Assembly: GCA_005784505.1 (NCBI GenBank)
Contig: VCAZ01000102.1
Span: 434,001-498,000, forward strand
Length of the DNA: 64,000 nt
Source: Bagarius yarrelli
Taxonomy: Eukaryota > Chordata > Actinopteri > Siluriformes > Sisoridae
Direction of reading: 5' to 3'
Shown here one piece after another: positions 11,111 to 22,129 of this stretch (its first letter is position 1; each line of letters opens with the position of its first letter). The notes beneath the pieces are model-generated. The model did no database searches, was not told the origin of the DNA, and worked only from the letters and a program-made list of their open reading frames with translations. The position numbers were made by a program, and so were the translations under genes.

Positions 11111-13127
11111 TCTAAAAGAATTTGCTTCTTTTTTTAAAATCTAAATCTTGGAAGCGCTTTTACAATAAACCAAAGTCTTCAGTTTTATCTCAAATACTTA
11201 AATAAAATTATTCTTTATGTCTATGCCTGAATATTCCTTTAATTAATTGTTTTATGTTTTCTCTGTTGTTAAGCTGTTTAGAACTAATAATAACTAATTT
11301 ATGCTTATGTTCCAGGTTATGGGTATATTTTGTTAATTTCTGTTTTTTGTTCTAGAAAAATGTAGCCCTATTTTCAAAATGCTGCTAGAATCAATTTGTT
11401 TCTAAAAAGTTCCTACATACACTTATAGCGATAAATGCAATTTGAGGCAGTACTTTTAAACAACAACATGCTGAACAAATATGCACTAGTCACTTGTATG
11501 ATATAACAGGAAGTGTCCATAATGGTCACATGCATAATTAAGGTTGTTCACAGTAAGTGATATGAATATGATTGATCATTAGTATGGACTACAGCGCAAC
11601 GATATATCGGTTTGTTAATTTTATCAGCCGATTTGCTCTATGATACAGTGCTGGCGTATATGCTGCTGATATACCGCCAATGTTAACTTTTTATTTTACA
11701 GAACGCAGACAAAATAAACTGGCATAATTACTTTGTTTAGAAGAAGGCTCTCCATTGTTTGCTACTGGCAACCACCTAACTCTTTCACTACAGTAGAGAG
11801 ATATCTTGTTCGGGCAGTTTGTGAAATACATAATGTAAAGTTAATAAACAATGATTCTATACGTTTTAAATATAAGTCCAACATAGCGTTAACACAGTCC
11901 CTTAAACCTGCCATATCACTCAAGTTTATTACACTGGTCACATCACATTTCATAATTCAGCGTAGTTTTTCAGTAATATTACAGTCAGTCAGGGGTTTTC
12001 CTGCATTGAAATTATTTTGGCAAATGCTTGTTTCATGTTAAAGACCTGTACTCGTGCAGGAGTAGTGTGGGACTCAACACAACCAAGCACAATCTGGTAA
12101 GAACCTTGCGTGTGCAGGTTGCGGAAGAAAAAATATATTAGCTGGAAAAAGAAAAAATCTTAAAACAAATAAACTATTATTTACCTGCTGCAAAAAAGGC
12201 TCAAATAACTCAAATAAAATAAAAACAATTTACAGGCACAAGAGTCCCCTTTTTTAATTGTATTAACTGTAGGAAAAGAAAGTAAAAACAAATAGCACTA
12301 TAATGAAAATAAAACTTAACGTTATACATATACCTGCAGGCTTTTGCAGGCGGGAGAAAAACAAAACTTGAATACTGCGGGCAGGAAAAAAGAAAAAAAA
12401 AGATGGGGGAAAAAAAAGAAACAAAATCCTTTGAGAATAGAGAATTTCTGTCCCATGAATTACATATGGGTGTGAAACGTTATCTTCTCTGACAGGCAAA
12501 ACTTTTTACACATAAACCACACTTTTAATAAACTGAAGAAAAAAAATCTAGATGCAGTGACTAAATATTTTCCGTTTTGACAAATCTTTTTTGATGTTTT
12601 AACAGCCAGGATTCGTGCACAGCGTGTCTGCTTTATGACCAATTTATCGCCTAGCAACTCCTTTGCACTAATTAATTTTATGGGTAAAACAACTGATCTG
12701 TTTATTAGTAAATTTATGATACATCACTCACTGTCTGAAGTTTGTACAAATAATTTATTCAGAAAACATCAGAGATTCTAAATGTGTTTGCCCTATTTAG
12801 CAAGAGTGGTTAGTAAGATTTAGCCTTAATAATCCACAATATTTCCATGCATTTTACAGTTATAAAAACAGAATTTACTGTTTAGGGCATAATTTTATTT
12901 GATGCATGAATTTAAAAAAAGGGGTACACGTAAAATGTTTATGTATATATATTCTGTTTATGTATATACTATATACTTAATTGATTGTGTCCAAATCATT
13001 GTATTATGATAAACCAAAAAAAATCAGCAGTTTTTTTACTTCCTAATATCGGTATCGACATCAATGAATATAAAGCTTCATATTATTTGTACTAATATTT
13101 ATTATACATTAAAAAAACCTTTATAAT
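11111..13127. other. AT-rich sequence, possible old DNA transposon, no gene seen
   Basis: Phrases such as GATATATCGGTTTG (11599) and TATCGGTATCGACATC (13049) at the two ends recall fish hAT-type elements. No inverted repeats or transposase could be demonstrated. The frame at 11733-12041 has no recognised domain. Confidence 0.35.
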
Positions 13128-13132
13128 GTTAG

Positions 13133-13656
13133 TGTGAGGTTTAGGGTTTAGGTTTCTAGTTTTATGTTTTGTTTATGCTTTATGTTTTATATTGTTGTTG
13201 TTTCAGGTTTCTTCTTGTTGGTGTTTTTGTTCTTTTTTTTATATTTACTGTAAATTATGTCTGTGTTAAACATAAAGTTGATGCTTTATGTTTTAAGTTC
13301 TTGTCCATGCCTTTGTTTACTTTCTCTGTTTTGACTTCTTGTATCATTTTTTCTTTAGTTAGTTTGGTCATGTGTTCCCTATTGTTTTCAGGTGTCTCGT
13401 TTGGTTAATGTGTTCCTTTTTAGTCGTGTATATATAGCATTCGGGTTTCCCTTTGTCTGGTCTTGGATTTCGGTTTTGTCCCTGTACCACTGCAGTGAGC
13501 CAAGTCAATGTCAATGTCAAGCTAAGTCTAGTTGAGTTAGTGTTTTCTAGTTCATGTTTGTTGTTTGCTCAAGTATTTATGGTTTCTGTTCACTATTGTA
13601 ATTAAACTGCACCTTTTGGTTCTAAAATATTCTTGCTTAAGTGAGGATTCATTACA
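13133..13656 (+). repeat. Solo LTR with 5-bp target-site duplication
   Basis: The 524-bp segment starts TGTGAGG and ends ATTACA (TG...CA). It is flanked on both sides by GTTAG (13128-13132 and 13657-13661), the 5-bp duplication expected of LTR-element integration. A related copy lies at 26849-27420 with the same landmark order: T-rich start, CCCTGTACCA, GTCAAGCTAAGT-like repeats, then TGCACC(T)TTTGGTTCTAAAA near the 3' end. No internal retroviral-type genes lie between flank and LTR, so this is a solo LTR left by recombination. Confidence 0.7.
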
Positions 13657-14492
13657 GTTAGGCAGTGCTGTTATAAAAAAGTAAGTGTGTTAATGTCTCA
13701 GGCATGCCCCCATCCTTTAGCTATAAAAAGTCTTTGATCCCAATTGTGAAAGCATGAAATATGATTGATTAAAAATCTGTGCACACCTCATATGTGATGA
13801 ATAAACAAAGCTATTACTTTAAAGCAATACAATAAAATGCAGGCCTAAATACACAACCTACAAAGTGGTTTAATTTTGGTAAGAAGGTTATTTTTCATGG
13901 CAATTTGGACAGTTGAATGAAATTGTGCCTGATCAATCAACGGCACCAATCTTATGTATTTATATAAATATCGGTATCGGACATTTTTAATGATAGCTCA
14001 AATAATTTAATTTTAAAATGCATCACTTGGCTTTATTGCAGCCTGTTGTAGCTCACCACTCTGTGCCTACAGCAATCTTTGCCTACCACCCATCAGATTT
14101 GTTGTGAGTAATAAGTCTAACCAATCAATGCGGAATGCTAAAGGAAGTCAGACTGACAGCTCTTTCTAACTGGAGCATAAGTTCAACATAAGTTGTCTCG
14201 TAAAAGTAAAGCAGCAGCCATTGCTGAAGTTGAAATAAATCACAATGCACTACACTGAAGTTGCAAAACACCTTCAAGTGGTCAATAAAATGACACCTTG
14301 GTCGTACAGTACAGTTTCCTGTCTGATATTTAAAACCTTTACAGCATTCTGGAATTTTAAACTATAAACAAAAAGCATAGAAAATAATTCTGGTTAAAAT
14401 ATAAAGATGTAAACATGTATTTACACAGCAGAAGAATTAAAAAAGTGTAGATTAAGAATCGATTTTGGAATCAGATCGGAATCGGAATCGTA

Positions 14493-14580
14493 TGGGAAGT
14501 GGTATTTCATGGTTAAGGGATTGGAGCTGGATTAATTCCCAGCTTCACCAAGCTACCACTGCTGGGCCCATGAGCCTTAT
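14493..14580 (+). repeat. tRNA-derived SINE fragment
   Basis: The sequence GGAAGTGGTATTTCATGGTT with the downstream AATTCCCAGCTTCACCAAGC and CTACCACTGCTGGGCCCATG matches the head of the SINE copies at 56201 and 19439. The A- and B-box regions of the tRNA part are decayed. Confidence 0.55.
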
Positions 14581-15242
14581 TAGGCTTTAATCTAATTGCG
14601 ATTTTTTTAAACCAATGCTGCAATTGCAATTACTATTTTGTTATACGATTTATTATGCAATTATAGACAGGTTTAATATCTTTTGAGTTTTTCAACAAAC
14701 ACACGCCATAAACAGCCAACACAACAAAAATTGTTCTTTCCTGTAGTTTAGGATACTTTTAGCACAGTTACCTGACTTGTTAAACCTCTAGCCTTGAAAA
14801 TATGTAATAATTATTAGGCAAAAATTGAATTTTTAAAAGCAGCAGGGTATTGCGCCACTGTATTAGTGAAAATCTCTGTCCACAATTCTTATGTCGAGCC
14901 CGAGTCCATTATACATGTTACGTTATAGCAAAGCATGCTTTACGCTTGCTTTATGCTTTCTCTGCAGATTGCGCCACTCTGGTTTATGTGTCACGTGATC
15001 AGAATTTATTCACAGCATTTGCAATTAGAAAATCTTGTTTTATCACAGCAAATGTAATTATGTTCAGCCCTAGTGGATTATTCTACTGCGTAATCAGACG
15101 AGACTGCAAAGTTGTTGCATGAGTCACACTATTTAGCCATGCTGGTTTGTGATCGCAAAACGTGTTCTATTTTCAGGGCATATCTGGCATCAAGTAAAGT
15201 TAGCAGAAGGGCACTGGGCTAGGTTTTCATGTCAGTCATCTT

Positions 15243-15340
15243 ATTCAACTCAATTTTATTTTATTTGTATAGTGCTTTTTACAATGGTCATTGTCACAAA
15301 GCAGCTTTATACACTCATCCACACAGGAAGTGACATTTGC
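15243..15340 (-). mobile_element. Short L2-type LINE 3' tail
   Basis: Read on the minus strand, the block ends AAAGCAC-TATACAAATAAAAT-type sequence, here inverted as TTTTATTTGTATAGTGCTTTTTACAATGG followed by CACAAAGCAGCTTTATACA. It is the same terminal block seen at 7590, 23582, 34714 and 44597. The copy is strongly 5' truncated. Confidence 0.55.
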
Positions 15341-16362
15341 ACATTCCATAGATAGTATGGAATAGTATTGCTTAATCAACATCACAAATGCATTCATTAA
15401 GTAAAATAGCAAATAGTTGGCATCGAGTCTCATCTCCACAGACCATTACCAAAGCAAGCATCAACAGTAGACATGCGGCTAAGCCAGGCTGACCTGCTTC
15501 TTATATATCAAAATACCCAAAGCATGTGGACACTAAGCTAGTATGGCTTGTATGGCCTTAAACCTTTTAAAAACCTAAAAATTATTTCTTACCCTCAGGC
15601 ATAGTAAATTCACAATCAATGCTATGCAAAAGAGAATTTTCACTTTTGCGAACTGCACATTACATTTTAAACTTGGGTCACTGTAATTTCAAGGCTGGCT
15701 GTCACAGCTATTATTGATTATTATTGAGGCTATAACAAAGCATGGCAGATTATTTTATGGCCATTGTTAGGCTTTTAAAACTCTAACGAAGCTAGCCGGC
15801 ACCAAGGAGTCCAATAGCATTCTCCACAAAACATGTTAGAACATGAAGTTAGAAAACACTCTTAGAGCTAAAGAGAACATAAAATAGCTATCGGAGTTCC
15901 GAAGCCCTGATTGTAAAAACAACTTTTCGCTAACCACAGAGTTGCACTTTTCGGAAGAGTTTTTGTTACACAACTTTATTTTAAGGATGAATTTAGTATT
16001 GATAAAAAAACCTGAATAACCAAATTTTTTTTGCCAAATTTTTATACATAAGTGCAATTTTTTGTCCCTAAAACCACTGTTTATTGTGTTTAGCAAAGAC
16101 TTGATATATTATTTGGATACCATCTCCACTTCCAACAATTTTAAAAGTTTTAGAATCCTTTATGTGGTGTACAAAATATAATATTTGTGCTTTCCTATAA
16201 TTTGATTTTGTTATTATTGTTACTTTTTGTATTAAAGTTAAATTATTAATTTAATTAGTAACCCCTGCTGTATGTTTGTATTTTCCTGGCATATTACCTA
16301 CTTTTTGAAACTGTATTGATGTTATTTGTACGTTTAATTGAATAAATTTTATTTAAGTATTA

Positions 16363-16394
16363 TAATAATAATAATCATCATCATCATCATCATG
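16363..16394. repeat. Compound (TAA)n/(CAT)n microsatellite
   Basis: ATAATAATAATAATCATCATCATC-type sequence forms a short trinucleotide array of two motifs. Confidence 0.8.
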
Positions 16395-16958
16395 CGTGAT
16401 TTTATTACACAAAAGCATGTAAGCGATTGATCCCCCTGCTGGTTAAGATGCGTACGACAGGAGGTGCATGCTCGTTTTTTAAGGGGGCGTGAAAGATTCA
16501 GACGCTGCTTAACAAAACTTTAACAAACATGAGTATTTAGTTTAAATATGTTTAAACACACAGACAATGCTTTATCCATCATTTGTTTTGTTATGAAACA
16601 CTTTTGCCACTTAATACTAGGTGTGCAAGCAGGACACCGGCATGGAACTCAGCATGGGGGAGGGGAGAGACTGTCCGGCCCTCTTTTCCTTTCTTTAAAC
16701 TTTGAACAAGATTAAGTCGCCATCTTAAAACAAACGTACATCTCTTGCAAGTGCAAGTTATTAAATAAAATAACTGTCATTATATTATTTTTAATAAACA
16801 AACTGTCTTTTTAGCATTTTGTGACGCGTTTGTGTAGTTCTAGAAGAAAATTGTTCATTTTTTATTTGCGGTTTTCTGCGCAACCGGTGCATTAAAAAAA
16901 ACTACATTCACAGCCAGGTATATTTTTAGAAGAGCATACAGCCGAATAATTTTCTTAC

Positions 16959-17255
16959 CTTTTTTTTGGTATTGTGCTTTTCTCGACCTAAAGCCAACTG
17001 GTTCGCATCAGAACTGGTTTCGTTTCTAGTCTCTTGCAGGAAGTATGTATCAACTATTTGAGTATCAACCCCGTTTGCCTTCACGGGTGCTTTCTTACTC
17101 GTTACGCCTCCGCCTGCAGTCGCTAAAACCCGCTCGTTCTGTTTAGTGCAGTAGTTCCCCTCATACACCATGTTATCGGCGCCGGTCACTTTCACACCGA
17201 CTGGGTTCTTATCGAGGAGGCGCTTCGAAGTCATTTTCAAACAGGCCAAGTGCAT
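16959..17255 (-). CDS. Candidate 5' coding exon of an unidentified gene
   Basis: On the minus strand an open frame starts at ATG 17255 or, after six codons, at ATG 17234 (MTSKRLLDKNPVGV). It runs 92 codons from the second ATG to a consensus donor AAG/GTAAGA at 16959. The segment is basic (EKHNTKKK at the end), has no obvious domain, and resembles no transposon protein I know. It lies just below a CCAAT/GC-box block (17400-17640), as expected for a first coding exon. An acceptor-like TTTTTTTAG lies right before 17255 and a strong donor (CCGG/GTAAGT) at about 17294, but that would leave a 39-nt intron, unusually short for a vertebrate. The IVDTYFLQ stretch faintly recalls the short conserved motif of augmin subunit HAUS8, but I do not claim identity. 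No downstream exon was recognised. Confidence 0.4.
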
Positions 17256-17399
17256 CTAAAAAAAGCATAAGATGGTGACAGATTTACAACTTACCCGGAA
17301 AAGGTACATTTAAAATCAATACTGTGTCTATAAACAACAGCTGTTTCGACGGAGACACAAAATTGCACTACAAGTCTAAAACAACCTAAAATGCAGCTG

Positions 17400-17640
17400 G
17401 TAAACGATTGTTTTGCTTTCTCCCTGTCCGAGTCACCACCACGCCCACTCTCAACTGCGCTTCAGCCGTGCGGATTTCGCATAGCTCCGCCTTTCATTGA
17501 TTCCAATTGGCTTTTGCGTAGAGAATTATTTTTTATTCTGGCACGCGGCCACTGAAAAACGGTCGCCGATTGGACGACTTGTAAAACGTCAACCTGCTTC
17601 TTTTCAGCGGGTGATGGGGGCGTGGTTCTCTTTTTGCCGG
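17400..17640 (-). promoter_or_regulatory. CCAAT/GC-box promoter-like block, minus orientation
   Basis: This GC-richer block contrasts with its AT-rich surroundings. In minus orientation it has CCAAT boxes (ATTGG on the + strand at 17506-17510 and 17569-17573), about 60 bp apart as in NF-Y promoters. It also has Sp1/KLF-type boxes (CACGCCC near 17440, CTCCGCC near 17485, GGGGGCGTGG near 17618). There is no TATA box. It sits 150-400 bp upstream of the candidate coding exon at 16959-17255. A bidirectional promoter cannot be excluded, but a long TA microsatellite starts at 17654. Confidence 0.45.
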
Positions 17641-17653
17641 CCGGTGCTGACTG

Positions 17654-17733
<80 letters not shown>

Positions 17734-17768
17734 ATATATATATATATATATATATATATAGATATATT
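17654..17768. repeat. Long (TA)n microsatellite
   Basis: About 115 bp of almost pure TA dinucleotides with a few substitutions, followed by degenerate CTATCTATCTATATA copies to 17822. It creates the false tyrosine/isoleucine open frames in this place and borders the promoter-like block at 17400-17640. Confidence 0.95.
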
Positions 17769-17829
17769 ATGACTGCTATCTATCTATATATACAAACTGT
17801 CTGCTATCTATCTATATATATATGCGCTT

Positions 17830-19430
17830 TAAAAGACATATTCATATTCCATTCTGAAAAACTGTCTTTTATGGATGCACATTAACAATGCTACTAAATT
17901 GCTTGTTGCTTTAGTGGTGTGCATCTATAGCTTACTGCTTGTAACCCTCATTCTTAAGTGTGTAAATTTGGTTTTGGATTTTATTTAAGTTAAAAATGTT
18001 CACTATTAATGTTTTGTGTTTGAAAAAAAAAAAAATAATAATGTGGGATTCAACTATTTTAAACTGACCACTCGTTCGTCAGAGATACATCCACCAAACT
18101 GAAAAACAACAAAACAGAAAAAAACAAAAAGTGAACAGTCTGAAGTAACCTAGCAACATTAAAAGGTGTAGACAGATTCTGTCTGACAGAAATTATGACT
18201 ATCCCTACCTGAGCTAATTTCCTAAATCAACTAACTTGCATCTTCTTTCTTTCTTTTTATCCATGATGACATTAAAGTAGTTATCTGTTGCGGCTTCTGT
18301 GCCACAACAACGATACCGTCATAATAGAACTTCAGTAAGGTACTTTTAGTGTCAAAACAATCAGGTCAACCTGTGGTACTTGACAATTGGTCCCCAGGGA
18401 GAAACCATCACACGTGGAACATTTTTTTACCCCTGGCGAGGCGCTGGTAAGGAAAAAATGTCTGTGGTTGTAACACACCAGAGATTCTTTCTGCAGTGCT
18501 GCTGTCTATAGACTGGGCTCCATACTTACTGAAGTTTGCTTTTACTATAAAAAATGCTGTTGTGACCTATTGTCCAAAATAAAATACGACATCCTGAATG
18601 GCAAGGTGTAACAGCCTGATGGGTTTCTAGAGTTTACTAGTGTTCTTTTACAGATGTAGAAGCTTCATTCTAGTAGCAAGCAACAAAGTACAATTTCTGA
18701 ATTGTTTGCAGCTATTACACCACATAAAAAGTTGTTACAAAAAAGTAAGTTAGTAAGTTTCTCAGTTTCACTGCGCCTTATATTAGTGCTGACCTCGAGC
18801 TTAAGACTTGTTGTCTGCAAATGGTACACTTTCCTGTAGACCGCACTGGACAGAATATGCGCATGGACTAAGAGAGTGTTTATCCAACAGGAAGGGACAG
18901 ACAGATTTGCATAACTATTGATAATGTAGTATTTTTGGTTTTTTATTGGAAGTGGTTTGCACTAGAAAAAAAAGATATTTTGTTCGAAGGATATTAAAAA
19001 ACTAATAAATGCTGAAATAATTCAACATATTTTCTGGGTTTTTTTTAAAAGTAAAATGCATTTAGGCAGCACTGACTGCATAATAGCAGCGATAAGCACA
19101 CTGTATCTGATAGATTACAAGGAATTAAGGCATATATAAAGAATGTGCTGCACACTATTAAAAAGACTAAATCGCAACTCACAATATTTGTCCGAAAAAT
19201 CGCACAGCCCTAGTGCCTAGGGTCCCAGTTAACCAGGGAGCTGCCAAGTAATACCCAGAAAGTTTATATTTATATATATGAATTGTATGGTCATGATATA
19301 AACATTAAATTGAATGTTTTTATTACATCTGAATAAATTTTTCTCTCCCGCATCAAAAATAAGGAATAAACAGACAATAGATGTATTGAAAATAAAAAAT
19401 ATTTTCATTTATATTTGTAAAATCTTTAAC
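17830..19430. other. AT-rich intergenic sequence, no gene seen
   Basis: No open frame above 60 codons and no recognised repeat, apart from a possible hAT-like end CGCACAGCCCTAG at 19201-19213. Confidence 0.5.
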
Positions 19431-19438
19431 TAATATAT

Positions 19439-19527
19439 GGGAAATGGTAGTGCAGCGGTTAGGGTGTTGGACTGCCATTGAGGAGATCAAGGTTCAATTC
19501 CCATCACCACCAAGTGGACCCCTAAAC
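19439..19527 (+). repeat. tRNA-derived SINE fragment
   Basis: GGTAGTGCAGCGGTTAGGG is a tRNA-like A box and GGTTCAATTCCCATCACC a B box, about 45 bp apart as in an RNA polymerase III promoter. The following CACCAAGTGGACCCCTAAAC corresponds to the body of the SINE seen at 56201-56370. Confidence 0.6.
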
Positions 19528-19539
19528 TTTTTTAAAAAA

Positions 19540-20000
19540 TGTTTAAATTGTTAGTTAATCAAAACAACTCCGATAAATTTAGGAAGATACAATTTATGCT
19601 CCCACAAAATATCAAGCAATTTTAATTATACATTTTCAAACATAAAATAACTGTCAATATAATTGCATTATAAACTGATTTTAAATGATTAGAAAATTCC
19701 GATTTTAAATTGTTAGCTAATTAAACCAACTCAGATCACTTCAGGAAGATCCAGTTTATGCTTGACTCACCATAGTTCTTAATCTAACTGCATTAGTGTT
19801 TATTTTAAATAAAAAGGAATTTCAAAATTTTAGATGATTAAACTAACACAGATCACTTTGGGAATACCTAAATTATAGTCTGACAAAAAAATCAAGCAAT
19901 TTTAATGTGGACATTTTTAATAACTGTAAATGTTATTGCACCATAAGCTGATTCTTACTTAATTTAAAAAAGAGAGATTTCAAGTTGTTAATCAAACCAG
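19540..20000. repeat. Diverged tandem repeat, about three and a half units
   Basis: A block resembling AAATTGTTAGTTAATCAAAC followed by CAACTC-GATCA-TT-AGGAAGAT-CA-TTTATGCT occurs at about 19545, 19707 and 19825. A short piece recurs at about 19980. Period varies from 120 to 160 bp, so the array is old. No open frame was recognised. Confidence 0.5.
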
Positions 20001-20405
20001 AGAATGTGAGCGGAGCAGAGTGGGTCGTAGAGTGATATGAATTTGCCCTGAGTTCAGTGTGTTTTGGCTTTCTGTGACTTCAAGCGCACTCCGCTAACTC
20101 TCTATAACAAGCGCAGCTCATCTTATTGACCTATAAAACAACTACATAAAGTATGAATTAATTCATATGTTGCTAAGCAGTTAAATACCACTGACAGAAC
20201 ACAGTAAAATTTATTTTCCTATGTTTTCTCCATGATGCAAATATGGATTAAGTAGTAACTGAGGAGGAAACGCAAAGTGATTAAAGAGCTGGAAATAAAA
20301 TAGATTGGTGCTTTGTTGAAGCAGAGGGATTATAAAATTCTGAGCACAGAGAGGAGATTTTTACCGCTTCACTCCGCTCACATATTGTGGGTCAAACCAG
20401 TTAAT
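19985..20405. mobile_element. Possible MITE with inverted ends around a GC-containing motif
   Basis: The left arm CAAACCAGAGAATGTGAGCG (19994) and its continuation GAGCAGAGTGG face an inverse copy near 20365-20400, which reads TTGACCCACAATATGTGAGC and GGAGTGAAGCGG on the minus strand. The 415-bp interior has no coding sequence. Element limits and target duplication are not clear. Confidence 0.4.
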
Positions 20406-20479
20406 GTTTACAAAAATATAAATTACTGTGGAGTTTTTTAATAATTCATCTTTAAAATTACCAGAACTGTCGGTATAAT

Positions 20480-21500
20480 TGCATCTATGGCTAAATGTAT
20501 GCCACAACTGCAAACCTAAGAAGATATGGCCGTGCACCAACACTGACAGACCGAGCAAGGAGAGGACTGGTCAGAGAAGCAGCCAAGAGGCCCATGATCA
20601 CTCAGTTGGGAGAATCTGTCCACAGGACACAAATCTGGCCCTTATGGAAAAGTGGCAAGAAAAAAAGCCATTGTTAAAAGAAAGACATAAGAAGCCCAGT
20701 TTGCAGTTTGCCATGTAGGGGACACAGAAAACATGTGGAAGAATGTGCTCTGGTCAAATAAGACCAAAGTTGAACTTTTTGGCCTAAATGCAAAGCGCAG
20801 AAAAGTAACACTGGGCTTATCCCCCTGAACACACCATGCTGTGGGGATGCGGTTCTTCAGCAGGAACAGGGAAACTGGTCAGAGTTAATGTGAAAATGGA
20901 TGGAGCTAAATACGGGGCAATCCTGGAAGAAAACTGTTGAAGGCTGCAAATGACTGGGAAGGAGATTAACCTTCCAGCATGACAATGACCCTGAACATAT
21001 GGCCAGAGCTATATTGGAATGGTTTGGATCAAAGAATATTCATGGGATAGAACAGCTTAGTCAAAGTCCAGACCTAAATTCTGTGGCAAGACTTAAAAAG
21101 TGCTGTTCACAGACACTCTCCATCAAATCTGGCTGAGCTTGAGCTATTTTTCAAGCAATAATGGGCAAAAATCTTAGCCGCTAGATGTGCAGAGCTGGTA
21201 GAGACATATCGCAAAACACTTGCAGCTGTAATTGCACAATAAGGTGGCTCTACACAGTATTGACGCAGTGGGGCTGATTACAAATGCGCACTACACTTTT
21301 CAGATTGTTATTTGCTTAAAATTTTGAAAACCATATATCTTTTTCGTTTCCCTTCACAATAATGTGCTATTTTGTATTGGTCTAACACATAAAATCTCAA
21401 TGAAAAACATTTGAGCTTCTGGTTGTCAGGTGACAAGATGTAAAAAAAGTTCAAGGTGTATAACTACTTTCTCAAGGCACTCTAAATTATTAAAGAATTC
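20480..21500 (+). mobile_element. Tc1-like transposon, degraded
   Basis: Transposase pieces appear in the normal order with frameshifts: an AAKRPMITQLGESVHRTQIW segment (20580-20640), PLLKERHKKPSLQFA (20670-20715), an LWSNKTKVELFGLNAK-like segment (20750-20795) where the catalytic Asp of DET is changed to Asn/Lys, LWGCGSSAGTG (20835-20870), QHDNDPEHMARAILEWF-like text (20975-21025) and ETYRKTLAAVIAQ (21200-21240). The right terminal repeat ends AACTACTTTCTCAAGGCAC (21462-21480), a known Tc1-type end. No intact frame survives. Confidence 0.75.
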
Positions 21501-22129
21501 TATTGATAATTTGCCTGATATTTTGAGGGACTATAAATAAGGTCTTCCTAGAGTTGGTTTTAACAACCAACGTTTTAAAATCTCTTTTTGAAATCAGCTT
21601 CTTGTGCAATTATATTAGATATGAAAAAAAAAGACTTTAAATATCAACAATAACAATGTTTTTTTTGTTAAATACCACTGACAGAACACAGTAAAATGTA
21701 TTTTTAATACATATATTATTTGTTTAGTCTTTATTTAATTGCCCCAAAATGTAAAGGATTATGAAAGCTTCTGACTTTCTTATATAAATATTGTAAACCT
21801 TTGGCGCTCTTGGAATGCTCTTTTGCAAAGTTCATTGCTTACTGCACACTTAGCCGGAAACATTTTCAGAAGATATGTGTCATGTTATTTAACAGTCTGC
21901 CTAAAAACTACCAAAGCTGCCTTTTCAAAGAAGTAAACTGTTGTGTTGACATCACTGACAATAAGCATTAATCACAAATGATTAAATGCTGGATTTTAAA
22001 CTTTTACCAGTTGCATACTGGCCTGTTAAAAGTCATTGGTTGCTTTACCTGTCAGTCATACATCCTATTTAGTGGGCTTTAGTAATTCAAAGTCAAGTTT
22101 TTCAGACCTTTTGCCATCAGTCTAAAGGT
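21501..22129. other. AT-rich intergenic sequence
   Basis: It contains the second copy of a 37-bp direct repeat (21668-21705) whose first copy is at 20182-20218. No coding sequence was recognised. Confidence 0.5.

Larger units (their letters stand above)
13662..16350. other. AT-rich intergenic sequence with SINE and LINE scraps
   Basis: Besides the SINE (14493) and LINE tail (15243) the stretch 14580-15125 contains TAATCTAATTGCGATTTTTT and similar text typical of degraded hAT-like elements. The frames at 14850-15122 and 15836-16096 match nothing known to me. Confidence 0.4.

Noticed and set aside
17497..17885. Open frames of about 90 codons rich in Tyr/Ile
   Set aside because: They are translations of the (TA)n microsatellite.
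19439..19527. Possible tRNA gene, because of A- and B-box-like motifs
   Set aside because: No cloverleaf can be drawn and the body matches the SINE copies elsewhere in the window.
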